From Haloferax gibbonsii ATCC 33959 (lineage in GTDB: Archaea > Halobacteriota > Halobacteria > Halobacteriales > Haloferacaceae), in assembly GCF_000336775.1 (NCBI RefSeq), contig NZ_AOLJ01000017.1, positions 25,751-73,175 of the forward strand: a DNA stretch of 47,425 nt. Direction: 5' to 3'. Below are positions 8,531-15,856 of this stretch, piece by piece (position 1 is the stretch's first letter; each line of letters begins with the position of its first letter). The notes under the pieces were generated by a model that did not search any database, was not told the DNA's origin, and saw only the letters and a list, made by a program, of their open reading frames with translations. Made by a program: the position numbers and the translations under genes.

Positions 8531-8581
8531 TGTCTCAAACGCGGATATTCAACTGGGCTTAGCAGTGAAGCCAGGGGATAG

Positions 8582-8591
8582 TTTAATTATT
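8582..8591 (+). promoter_or_regulatory. TATA-like box of the TraB-like gene
   Basis: TTTAATTATT is ~29-38 bases before the ATG at 8620, a suitable position for a short-leader transcript divergent from the QueC-like operon. Confidence 0.45.
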
Positions 8592-8619
8592 GTTTTCTGC
8601 CTCATTTTAGGATGGAAAG

Positions 8620-9357
8620 ATGTCTGATGTTGTTTTGAAGGGCGAGTTGCACACCAGTATGGGTGATTTAGAAGAGGAGAAAGAATTAGTGAAAGAAGGT
8701 TTTGATACGCTTGTTTTGGAGGGTCAGGCATCCGAGTCGGAGTACGGTTGGAGTGATGGTTGGTTCCAGATCTCGATTTCGGCTTTGTTCTGGATAATCG
8801 GTCGTGTCTATGTGTCAAAAGATATTCTACGAGATTTAGCCGAAGTTCAGGAGACAGGCCTTGTCTTTACGCGAGATGCTGATTCAGATCTTTTAGAGAA
8901 TACTCCGTTTTTTATGCAGGTGTTTTCGGCGCTTGTGTTCTACACTTTGGTCCCGGGGAGTGTTGCAGCAGGGATTATATTTCCAAAGCTTTGGGGTGCA
9001 GTGATTCTCTTCTGTGGATTTGCACTTCCAGTGCTTGGAATCAGGATATACAATACCCAGAGGTCGAAGGGAGACAAGAACCGGGATAAGATAATCGCGG
9101 ACAAGATCGCTGATGCCGCCGAAGAAGGGGATAGTGTGTTAGCAATCGTTGGTGAGAGCCATTCTGAGGGCGTAAAGAAACATTTACCCGACAGTATTGA
9201 TCCAGATGTGCGTCCACCCGCATACAGTAGATTATCAAAACCTCATGTGAAAGAAGTAGCATTCCCTTTCTTCGAGATGATACTAGTCTTGTATTCGCTG
9301 TTCTTAGTGGTCTCTTCAGTAATGCTAAGGCTGGCTCAATTCGCACCTCAACTATAG
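8620..9357 (+). CDS. TraB/Tiki-superfamily-like membrane protein
   Basis: The 245-residue protein has two copies of the Gly-Glu-x-His signature of the TraB/Tiki/EreA-ChaN superfamily. The first is GELHTS (residues 8-13) followed by FDTLVLEGQ; the second is VGESHSEGV (near residue 175). Hydrophobic segments lie near 47-60, 98-145 (probably two helices) and 220-240, so it is membrane-bound. Superfamily members include metal-dependent proteases and proteins that shut down peptide pheromone signalling. It is shorter than most archaeal TraB proteins and diverges from the QueC-like operon across 128 bases. A role as signal, effector or protease in the island is possible but not shown. Confidence 0.7.
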   Translation: MSDVVLKGELHTSMGDLEEEKELVKEGFDTLVLEGQASESEYGWSDGWFQISISALFWIIGRVYVSKDILRDLAEVQETGLVFTRDADSDLLENTPFFMQVFSALVFYTLVPGSVAAGIIFPKLWGAVILFCGFALPVLGIRIYNTQRSKGDKNRDKIIADKIADAAEEGDSVLAIVGESHSEGVKKHLPDSIDPDVRPPAYSRLSKPHVKEVAFPFFEMILVLYSLFLVVSSVMLRLAQFAPQL

Positions 9358-9437
9358 ATTCTTCTCTGGCTTGGTTTCTAAATTTCAGATGTGAACGAGG
9401 GGGGTCACTAATCAGCGTTGAAGACTAAGCTATTGAC

Positions 9438-10454
9438 ATGACCGAAGACGAGAAGGACTTCACAGAATTGTCTGATGAGGAGATAAGTGAGTTATCGGAT
9501 GATTTTGTAGAAGGAATGCGTGAGGCAGTAGGTATTGCATTTGGTAGCGATGTATTCGGCGACATAGATGAAAATGAGAAAGAAGACCTTGGATCTCAGA
9601 TTGAAAATCTCCTACTGAAGTATCGCGAGGCTATGAGCAAGGATTCGGAAGAAGAGCGAGCTATCGCTATGTATGAACTATATGATGAATTCTTAACTCA
9701 GAATTTCATGGCTCCTGAAGACGAGGGGGAGTTTGATAGCGGTGTTGAAGTCTTAGTTGGACAGATTCGTGATGTTCTGGAAGGAAACCGAAAGGGTCTC
9801 GAGGAGATTGGCTATGCCAAGTACTATGATTTGATGGATGAGTTTGCCAGAGAGATCGTTGAAGAGGGGAAATTAAGCGAAGTAAAGTCGTTCTTAGATA
9901 GTCAAGCAGATGGGTCTCAGGAAATGATTCTTCAGAGGTTGATGAATCCTGTTTTCACAGATTATCACGAGTATATAGAGGATCACCCGGAGATTACGGA
10001 CGATAGCGAGGCCAGAAAATACGCTGAGATGTATTACGAATTAGCTGAGTTGACGAAAAAGTATCTTCCTCATTTCATCGCTGTTCTCCAGATTGTGCAT
10101 GGCCGTGAGAACACATACGATAAGTTGAATCAGATGAGCTTGAATAATCTCCTTCAAAAACTTGAGAGTAAAAAATACGAGAGATTCAACGACCTTGCAA
10201 ACGGCATCGATCGGAAACTTAGAAACTCTATCGCTCACCGTGACTTCAAGATCAACCCAATCAAGAAAGAAATCGAGTTCTACGACAGGGAAGAGCTTGT
10301 AGCAGAACTCAATTACTCAGAATTCCAAAACAAGGTATTCCACATATTAGCGGTATTCAACGCCGTATGGGTGTTTCAATTGATGCTAAGATACTACCGA
10401 ATCCAGCATCTACCCAGAGCGTTTGAGGAACTTCGCGAAGAGATCGAGGAGTGA
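9438..10454 (+). CDS. HEPN-like protein with R-x4-H motif
   Basis: The 338-residue helical, acidic protein contains LRNSIAHRDF, with R262 and H267 forming the R-x4-6-H motif of HEPN ribonuclease domains, set between two long helices as in that fold. The N-terminal ~200 residues have no recognised domain. HEPN proteins are common toxins and abortive-infection effectors that cut RNA on activation. No antitoxin-like partner gene is adjacent: the TraB-like gene is 80 bases upstream and the integrase gene converges 3 bases downstream. Base composition matches the other A+T-rich cargo. Ribonuclease activity is inferred from the motif. Confidence 0.68.
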   Translation: MTEDEKDFTELSDEEISELSDDFVEGMREAVGIAFGSDVFGDIDENEKEDLGSQIENLLLKYREAMSKDSEEERAIAMYELYDEFLTQNFMAPEDEGEFDSGVEVLVGQIRDVLEGNRKGLEEIGYAKYYDLMDEFAREIVEEGKLSEVKSFLDSQADGSQEMILQRLMNPVFTDYHEYIEDHPEITDDSEARKYAEMYYELAELTKKYLPHFIAVLQIVHGRENTYDKLNQMSLNNLLQKLESKKYERFNDLANGIDRKLRNSIAHRDFKINPIKKEIEFYDREELVAELNYSEFQNKVFHILAVFNAVWVFQLMLRYYRIQHLPRAFEELREEIEE

Positions 10455-10457
10455 GGC

Positions 10458-11390
10458 TTAGAGGTGTAGTGGTTTGATGGCTTGTAGGTAGTGTTGGCGT
10501 GCTTGGTTTCTGTCGACGCGGGTGTAGATGTCCATTGTTTCGTCGTTGCTGTCGCCTCTGATGTAGCGGAGGATGTGGTCGGGCATTCCTTGGTTTCGCA
10601 TGAGGGTGGTGAAGACGGTTCTGTAGGTGTGTGGTGTGAATTTTTTGTGGAACCGGGTTTCGCCTTGTTCCATAATTTGGGCTTGGACTGCGGCTTTGCG
10701 TATGCTGCGGCGGAGTTGTTCTCTGCCGACGCGTGTGCCGCGTATGGAGATGAAGAGGTAGTTTGAGGCGTCTTTTTTGCGGGTGAATTTGAAGCGTTGG
10801 ATAGCTTGGATGGTTTCCTCGTCGATGGGTACGACGGTTTGTTTTCCGCCTTTTCTTTTGCGGAGGCGGATGAATCCGTCTTCGAGGTTGAGGTCCTCCA
10901 TTTCGATTTCGAGTGCTTCGCTGAGTCTGCACCCTGTTTTGGCGAGGAGTATTGCTACGGTTTTGTTTCGGGGATCCGAGATGTTGTGGATGATTTGTTT
11001 TCCGTTTTCCCAGGTCGCACAATCAGGTCGGTCGTGGATTTGTTTGGGTATTTCCTCGAGGACGACGGCTGCGGGGTTGCCGGTGATGTTTTCGAAGCGT
11101 GGTCGTTTCATCGCGTAACTGAAAAACGCTGAGAGGCTTTCGAGGTACCTTCTCTTACTGTTTTGTGTGAGTCCGCGTTCTGTGAGGCGTGCGACGTACT
11201 CTTCGATGTGGTAGACCTGTGTTTCTCCCGGTGTGAGCTCGGGGAACTGTTCGTGGTAGAATTTTCTGAGGATGCGGCTGTAGGCGTTGAGTGTTCGGAG
11301 GCTGCGGCCTGTGATTTGTTTGCGTCGGAGGAAGTCGTTGATCTCCTCGTGTTTGTTCTCCTGTATCTGTCGTTCCCATTGTTCGCCCAT
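10458..11390 (-). CDS. tyrosine recombinase/integrase, SNJ2-like
   Basis: The 310-residue integrase has a core-binding domain (residues ~12-100) and a catalytic domain. Visible active-site residues are R155 (CRLSE), K183 (RKGGK), H254 and R257 (HTYR) and the nucleophile Y289 (DIYTR). The second-histidine position, usually LGH, reads RGD (278-280), a form found in haloarchaeal integrases of the pleolipovirus SNJ2 type. It presumably integrates and excises the element. The ATG shares one base with the stop of the accessory gene (TGATG), so the two are co-expressed. Its 3' end is 3 bases from the convergent HEPN gene. Confidence 0.92.
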   Translation of the reverse strand: MGEQWERQIQENKHEEINDFLRRKQITGRSLRTLNAYSRILRKFYHEQFPELTPGETQVYHIEEYVARLTERGLTQNSKRRYLESLSAFFSYAMKRPRFENITGNPAAVVLEEIPKQIHDRPDCATWENGKQIIHNISDPRNKTVAILLAKTGCRLSEALEIEMEDLNLEDGFIRLRKRKGGKQTVVPIDEETIQAIQRFKFTRKKDASNYLFISIRGTRVGREQLRRSIRKAAVQAQIMEQGETRFHKKFTPHTYRTVFTTLMRNQGMPDHILRYIRGDSNDETMDIYTRVDRNQARQHYLQAIKPLHL

Positions 11391-11893
11391 CAGTTCTCAC
11401 CTCCTTTCTGGGTGAGTCTCCAGCCGTGTCCACGTTCGTACTCTGCGATGTTTTGTTCTGCGAGGTAGTAGAGTTGGTTCTCGATGGGTCTCCGAAGTTG
11501 TCGGTCGACTGCTCCGCTGGCAACAACTCGTTTAAGCAGTTCTTCGAGGGGTTGGTATTCGGGTTTGAGGAACTGTTGTAGGAACTCGACGTCGTCTAAC
11601 CTACTCGACTTTCCACGGTGGGAGTTGTTTTCTTTGAGTTCGCGGTGGAGTTTCTGGACTTCTGCTTCGAGTTCTTCTATCCGGTTTTCTGCTTGGTGGT
11701 GTGAGAGGAAGCCTTCGTTGCGGTATGCCCGTGCTTCTTGGATGAGTTCGTAGAGGTAGGTGGACCTGCTGCGCACCCCGTTTTCCTCGACTTCTTCGTC
11801 CCATTGTTCTATATCGGTTTTCGGACAGTATACGACGACTCTGTCCATTCCATCTTTTAACTTGAGTTTGTCTCTCCATGTTTCGTCTGCCAT
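11390..11893 (-). CDS. ribbon-helix-helix plus winged-helix accessory protein of the integrase
   Basis: The protein is 167 residues. Residues ~17-60 fit a ribbon-helix-helix domain (strand RVVVYCP, then two helices). A charged coiled coil covers ~70-92 and a winged-helix-like segment ~95-163 (LLKRVVASGAVD, then LAEQNIAEYERG and a wing). In SNJ2-type modules small genes beside the integrase help integration or control direction, which fits this position. The ATG at 11893 is preceded at 8 bases by GGAGG (11,902-11,906), so I prefer it to the in-frame TTG at 11,908. It may also repress its own promoter. Confidence 0.75.
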   Translation of the reverse strand: MADETWRDKLKLKDGMDRVVVYCPKTDIEQWDEEVEENGVRSRSTYLYELIQEARAYRNEGFLSHHQAENRIEELEAEVQKLHRELKENNSHRGKSSRLDDVEFLQQFLKPEYQPLEELLKRVVASGAVDRQLRRPIENQLYYLAEQNIAEYERGHGWRLTQKGGEN

Positions 11894-11917
11894 TTCATCG
11901 CCCTCCAAACTGGTGGC

Positions 11918-11944
11918 TACTGCTAGTCCTAGTAATGATCAGTA
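11918..11944. promoter_or_regulatory. candidate operator between promoter and accessory gene
   Basis: TACTG (11,918-11,922) and CAGTA (11,940-11,944) form an inverted pair. Between them CTAGT occurs twice, 6 bases apart. This overlaps the predicted transcription start, where a ribbon-helix-helix protein could autoregulate. Short motifs, so tentative. Confidence 0.25.
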
Positions 11945-11953
11945 TTTTTATAA
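11943..11953 (-). promoter_or_regulatory. TATA box of the accessory-integrase operon
   Basis: TTATAAAAATA on the minus strand is centred ~55 bases before the ATG at 11,893. Transcription would start near 11,920, leaving a ~29-base leader that contains the GGAGG site. The box abuts the presumed element end. Confidence 0.55.
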
Positions 11954-11958
11954 CTACG

Positions 11959-12066
11959 CATGGAGCGGACTGCTTTGAGTGCCGAGGCCACTTCTCAGAA
12001 GGTCCGACGGTGGAGGAGACCGTCGAGTCCGAGCGGCTTGACCGGGGTTATTGTGAGTCGAAGTAG
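11959..12066 (+). pseudogene. 3' remnant of a chromosomal zinc-finger-like gene at the element edge
   Basis: Exactly where composition turns G+C-rich, an open frame encodes GADCFECRGHF followed by an acidic helix (TVEETVESERLD) and a late cysteine (RGYCESK), ending in TAG. Codon use and acidity are chromosomal, but the frame runs back into A+T-rich element sequence. The only in-frame ATG (11,935) lies there and would add eight unrelated residues. I read this as the tail of a gene cut by integration, though a 43-residue hybrid protein is possible. Its end overlaps the convergent glycosyltransferase gene by 19 bases. Confidence 0.45.
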
Positions 12067-12746
12067 CGACCGCGAACTCGCCGGTCGCGGACGTAGTGGC
12101 TGACGTACGCGCGGGCATACGTCAGGAACAGTGACAGGTATCCCTCGTCGCGCTCGCGGCGGGCGGAGGTCGCGACCTCGGTCTCCGGGTCGTAGACGAC
12201 CTCACCGCGGTCCTTCAGCCGCAAGGAGAGTTCGGTGTCCTCCATGAACGGGAGCGTCTCGTCGAAGCCGCCGTGGGTCTCGAACACGTCGCGGCGGTAA
12301 CTGCAGTTGAACGTCGGCTGTTGGACGAACCCCACGGGCCACGAGACGCGGTACCAGTAGTCCGAGAGGAGTTTGAACAGGACGCGGTGCCGGAGGGAGT
12401 CCTCGAGGGGGCGCGCGGGGCCGCCGACGCCGACGACGTTCGGGTCGTCGTAGTGTCGGCGGTGCGCGCGGACCCACGCGGCGGGAACGACCGTGTCGGC
12501 GTCGGTAAAGAGGACGACCTCGCCGGAGGCGGCGTCGACGCCGAGGTTGCGCGCGGCACCGGGGCCGCGCCCGTCGTCGCGGACGACCATATCGCAGGCG
12601 GGGTGGTCGCGAGCCACCTCGTCGGTGTGGTCCGAACCGGCGGCGACGACGACCACCTCTGCGGGCTGACCGTCGAGCGCCGAGAGACATCGCTGGAGGT
12701 TCGCGGGCTCTTCGTACGCGGGGACGACAACCGATAGTGTTGTCAT
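12048..12746 (-). CDS. family 2 glycosyltransferase
   Basis: The 232-residue GT-A enzyme starts with the family 2 signature SVVVPAYEE. It has the DxD-like TDADT (residues 81-85) for metal and nucleotide-sugar binding, then GGFDE and MEDTELSLRL with E169/D170 in the catalytic-base position. No membrane helix is evident, so it is cytosolic or peripheral and probably transfers a sugar to a lipid or glycan carrier; the substrate is unknown. The ATG at 12,746 is chosen because the signature begins three residues later. The gene is divergent from the phosphoribosyltransferase gene and its 3' end overlaps the truncated gene at the element edge. Confidence 0.88.
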   Translation of the reverse strand: MTTLSVVVPAYEEPANLQRCLSALDGQPAEVVVVAAGSDHTDEVARDHPACDMVVRDDGRGPGAARNLGVDAASGEVVLFTDADTVVPAAWVRAHRRHYDDPNVVGVGGPARPLEDSLRHRVLFKLLSDYWYRVSWPVGFVQQPTFNCSYRRDVFETHGGFDETLPFMEDTELSLRLKDRGEVVYDPETEVATSARRERDEGYLSLFLTYARAYVSHYVRDRRVRGRYFDSQ

Positions 12747-12865
12747 TACTACACGAATCATAGCAACCAATTGAAACTTTTGTGGGTCGAATCGCTCGCG
12801 GGGGGCGGGCACGAGGCGCTCCCGGAGAGCGAACCACTTTTGGGTCGATTCGTGAAACGGACCCC

Positions 12866-13411
12866 ATGCAGCGACTCGAGGAGTCCCTACACGAAGCGCC
12901 CATCATCGACAAGGACGGCTACTCCTACCTCGTCCACCCCATCAGCAACGGCGTGCCGATGCTCGACCCCCAGCTCCTGCGCGAGGTCGTCGTCGGCATC
13001 ACCCGTGCCGCCGACCTCGACGTGGACAAAATCGTCGCGCCCGAGGCGATGGGCATCCACATCGCCACCGCGCTGTCCCTCCAGACGGACATCCCGCTCG
13101 TCGTCATCCGCAAGCGCGAGTACGGCCTCGACGGCGAGGTCGCGCTCCACCAGACGACCGGTTACTCCGAGTCGGAGATGTTCATCAACGACATCGAAGA
13201 CGGGGACCGCGTGCTCGTCGTGGACGACCTGCTTTCGACCGGCGGGACGCTCGCGGCAATCTGCGGCGCGCTCGACGACATCGGCGCGGACATCTCCGAC
13301 ATCGTCGTCGCCATCCGGAAGGTCGGCGAAACCGCCCTCGACGACACCGACTACGAGGCGACGAGCCTCATCGACATCAGCGTCGACGAGCACGGCGTCG
13401 AGATTCACTGA
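12866..13411 (+). CDS. hpt: HGPRTase-like purine phosphoribosyltransferase
   Basis: The 181-residue protein contains the PRPP-binding loop [13 protein letters not shown] (residues 116-128) and the archaeal HGPRTase-like beginning with [11 protein letters not shown]. Such enzymes join a purine base and PRPP to form a nucleotide, although the substrate of haloarchaeal HGPRTase-like paralogs is not always known. The ATG at 12,866 fits the family N-terminus (MQRLEESL). A nucleobase permease gene follows after ~160 bases on the same strand, consistent with purine uptake and salvage. Confidence 0.9.
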   Translation: MQRLEESLHEAPIIDKDGYSYLVHPISNGVPMLDPQLLREVVVGITRAADLDVDKIVAPEAMGIHIATALSLQTDIPLVVIRKREYGLDGEVALHQTTGYSESEMFINDIEDGDRVLVVDDLLSTGGTLAAICGALDDIGADISDIVVAIRKVGETALDDTDYEATSLIDISVDEHGVEIH

Positions 13412-13568
13412 ACGGGCAACGCTCACGGTCGGGCGCGCGGACGATGCCCGCTCTCCGCTCCCGTTCGAAAAGTATGCACGAACATGGCTAATATGGTGTG
13501 TCAGAATCCGTGAAATACGCTCGAACGCGAAACTATTATTGAACGGGGGTCGCTCGTGGCGAGTACAG

Positions 13569-14939
13569 ATGGCAGACGACAGCGGTGAACTCGGCCTCGA
13601 ATACGAAATCGACGACCGGCCGCCGTTGCTGGAGTCGATTCTCCTCGGGATACAGCACGTCTCGGTGATGATCGTCCCGGCGACCGCCGTGGCGTTCATC
13701 GTCGCGGGCGCGGTCGGCCTCGGCGTCGCCGACACGGCCTACGTGGTCCAGATGGTGCTCCTGTTTTCGGGGCTCGCGACCGTGGTACAGGCGTACGCCG
13801 TCGGGCCGGTCGGCTCGCGGCTCCCCATCGTGATGGGGACGAGCTTCACCTTCGTCGGCGCGGCGACGACTATCGGCGTCGACTACGGCCTGAGCGCGGT
13901 GTTCGGCGCGATTCTCGTCACCGGCTTCCTCGTCGAGGGGCTCATCGGCTGGCAGTTCGACCGCATCAAACCGTTCTTCCCGCCGCTGGTGACGGGGCTC
14001 GTCGTCGTCATCATCGGGCTCTACCTCGTCCCGGTCGGCATGGACTACGCCGCCGGCGGGGTCGGCGCCGCCGACTACGGCGCGGCGCACAACATCGGTC
14101 TCGCGGCGCTCGTCCTCGGCGTCGCTATCGCGCTCAACCTCTTTACCGACGGCATCACGCGACTCCTGAGCACGCTCGTCGGTATCGCCGTCGGCTACGC
14201 CGTCGCCGTCCCGCTCGGCGTGGTCGACTTCTCTCCCATCGCCGACGCGGCGTGGTTCGCGATTCCCCGCCCCGGCGCGTTCGGCGTCAGCTTCGAACCG
14301 GTCCCCATCGTCACCTTCGCGTTCCTGTTTCTCGTCTCCGCGATGGAGACCGTCGGCGACATGTCCGGCATCACCGCCGCCGAGGGCCGCAACCCGACCG
14401 ACGAGGAGTTCCGCGGCGGCCTGTTCACCGACGGCTTCATGAGCTCTATCGCGTCGGTGTTCGGCGCGTTCCCGGTCACCTCGTTCTCGCAGAACGTCGG
14501 CATCGTCAACTTCACCGGCGTGATGAGCCGGTACGTCGTCGGCATCGCGGGCGTCGCCCTCGCCATTCTCGGGCTCAGCCCGAAGGTCGGCGCGGCGGTC
14601 GCGACCATCCCGAGCGCCGTCTTCGGCGGCGCGGTCCTGCTCATGGCCGGGATGGTCGCCGCCAGCGGCGTCCGTCTCGTCTTCCTCCACACGAACCTCA
14701 ACCGGCGGAACATGGTCGTCGTCGCCGCCTCGCTCGGCCTCGGTCTGGGCGTCGCCACGCGACCCGACGCGCTTTCGGGGCTCCCGCAGGCCGCCGCGAC
14801 GTTCTTCAGTCAGCCGGTCATCGTGACTGCGCTGACGGCGCTCGTGCTCAACACGCTCGCGCCGGGCGACCAGAGCCCGCTTTTCGACGCGGCGGACGAG
14901 TCGGTCGCCGCGGACGGTCGCACGTCAACCGACGACTGA
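13569..14939 (+). CDS. NCS2-family xanthine/uracil permease
   Basis: The 456-residue protein has about 12-14 hydrophobic segments and the NCS2 signature region FSQNVGIVNFTG with the Q-N-x-G substrate motif. Another family landmark is SAMETVGDM. It should import a purine or pyrimidine base by cation symport. The start is the ATG at 13,569, in agreement with a short acidic cytoplasmic N-terminus before helix 1. A TATA-like stretch (AACTATTATT, 13,531-13,540) ~30 bases upstream indicates its own promoter. The neighbouring phosphoribosyltransferase suggests purine import. Confidence 0.93.
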   Translation: MADDSGELGLEYEIDDRPPLLESILLGIQHVSVMIVPATAVAFIVAGAVGLGVADTAYVVQMVLLFSGLATVVQAYAVGPVGSRLPIVMGTSFTFVGAATTIGVDYGLSAVFGAILVTGFLVEGLIGWQFDRIKPFFPPLVTGLVVVIIGLYLVPVGMDYAAGGVGAADYGAAHNIGLAALVLGVAIALNLFTDGITRLLSTLVGIAVGYAVAVPLGVVDFSPIADAAWFAIPRPGAFGVSFEPVPIVTFAFLFLVSAMETVGDMSGITAAEGRNPTDEEFRGGLFTDGFMSSIASVFGAFPVTSFSQNVGIVNFTGVMSRYVVGIAGVALAILGLSPKVGAAVATIPSAVFGGAVLLMAGMVAASGVRLVFLHTNLNRRNMVVVAASLGLGLGVATRPDALSGLPQAAATFFSQPVIVTALTALVLNTLAPGDQSPLFDAADESVAADGRTSTDD

Positions 14940-15069
14940 TACGCATCGAACAGATAGCAACTGGTTCCGGTTTCAATAGGCGGTTTATATTTCATGTCTC
15001 ACGACTGTCGGGAAACCGTCCGGATTACCAACGAATTCATTTCTTCTCGCCGCATTACATCTTCACGAG

Positions 15070-15855
15070 ATGAGCGAGCAGCGGGTCACATTCAACGGGG
15101 ATACGCGGGTACTGTACCGGCAGGCGGTTAGAACGCCCCTGCCGGACGAGGACGCCGAGCGGCTGTTCCACGAGAACATGATGAACATCGCTGACGCCCA
15201 AGAGCGGAAGGCGGACATGCTCGCCGACCCCGACATCCCCCTGCTCGAAGCCTACGAGACGCAACTCGAAGGCATTGCGAAGAGTTACAAGCGGCGCTGT
15301 CGCCACATCGCCGGCGACGACTACGAGGAGATAGCGATGGCGTACAACCGCGGGGAGCGAGACGACCGCGTCGGTGCGCTCACGGCCTACTACTTCGAGG
15401 GACTCTGGCGGATGCAACAGCGAATCACCGTCACCGACATGCTGTTTTTCCCCATCATCCTGCGGTATCCCGACTGCTTTACGGTCAACATCCGCTTCGC
15501 CAGCGGCCACACGACCACGGAGTCCGTCCTCTACGAGTCGCCGGAGCACTCCACCGAGGAGCTCGACGACGAGTACGCCGAGCGCTACTACAACGAGAGC
15601 CTCTACTCGCAGAAGGAGGCCGCCGAGTACATCAGAGACACCGCACAGATAATTCGCGAGGAGTTCCCCAGTCCCGACGAGTCCACGTTCGAGGAGCGGA
15701 AGTACGGCGGCATCACCTCGGCCGGCGGCCGCAAGGGACCGGTGTTCTCGTCGGATGCTCAAACGGGTCGAACCGGACCCGAACCGGTTTTCCGAGCCGG
15801 TCGACGAGCCGACGCTCGTCGAGGAGGGCGAGGAGGCGCGGCGAACCGAGCGTGA
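15070..15855 (+). CDS. conserved haloarchaeal hypothetical protein with a suspect C-terminus
   Basis: The first ~225 residues are a typical acidic haloarchaeal protein without membrane segments, helical, with a central strand region (FTVNIRFASGHTTTESVLYES). No family was recognised. The last ~40 residues are unusual: Arg/Gly-rich and basic (RRADARRGGRGG), as expected when G+C-rich DNA is read in the wrong frame. One frame over, from the ATG at 15,755, an acidic tail (MLKRVEPDPNRFSEPVDEP and on) runs to a TGA at 15,884-15,886. A one-base frameshift near 15,750 would explain this. The tail would overlap the convergent transducer gene by 30 bases. Confidence 0.7.
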   Translation: MSEQRVTFNGDTRVLYRQAVRTPLPDEDAERLFHENMMNIADAQERKADMLADPDIPLLEAYETQLEGIAKSYKRRCRHIAGDDYEEIAMAYNRGERDDRVGALTAYYFEGLWRMQQRITVTDMLFFPIILRYPDCFTVNIRFASGHTTTESVLYESPEHSTEELDDEYAERYYNESLYSQKEAAEYIRDTAQIIREEFPSPDESTFEERKYGGITSAGGRKGPVFSSDAQTGRTGPEPVFRAGRRADARRGGRGGAANRA

Positions 15856-15856
15856 G

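Larger units (their letters stand above)
1..11958. mobile_element. right part of an integrated conjugative-type element with defence-like cargo
   Basis: The first ~11.9 kb has visibly lower G+C and different codon use from the rest. It carries a VirD4-like coupling ATPase at the left and a tyrosine integrase with an accessory DNA-binding gene at the right edge. The A+T-richest genes (2,997-10,454) lie between these backbone genes, as cargo would. The left end is outside the window. The right end is inferred to be near 11,950, where G+C rises abruptly and a chromosomal gene remnant starts. No intact tRNA gene was found at this junction, so the attachment site is not defined. Confidence 0.8.

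Noticed and set aside
9438-10454. Toxin-antitoxin pair with the TraB-like gene
   Set aside because: The TraB-like protein is a membrane protein 80 bases away without overlap, unlike a typical HEPN/MNT pair.
11900-12050. tRNA gene or tRNA 3' fragment as the element's attachment site
   Set aside because: I looked for a T-arm plus acceptor on both strands and found only CGAGTCC-like fragments that do not pair.
12202-12912. Long minus-strand Arg-rich frame over the glycosyltransferase
   Set aside because: It is a shadow of the glycosyltransferase gene in another frame; composition is basic and repetitive, with no domain.
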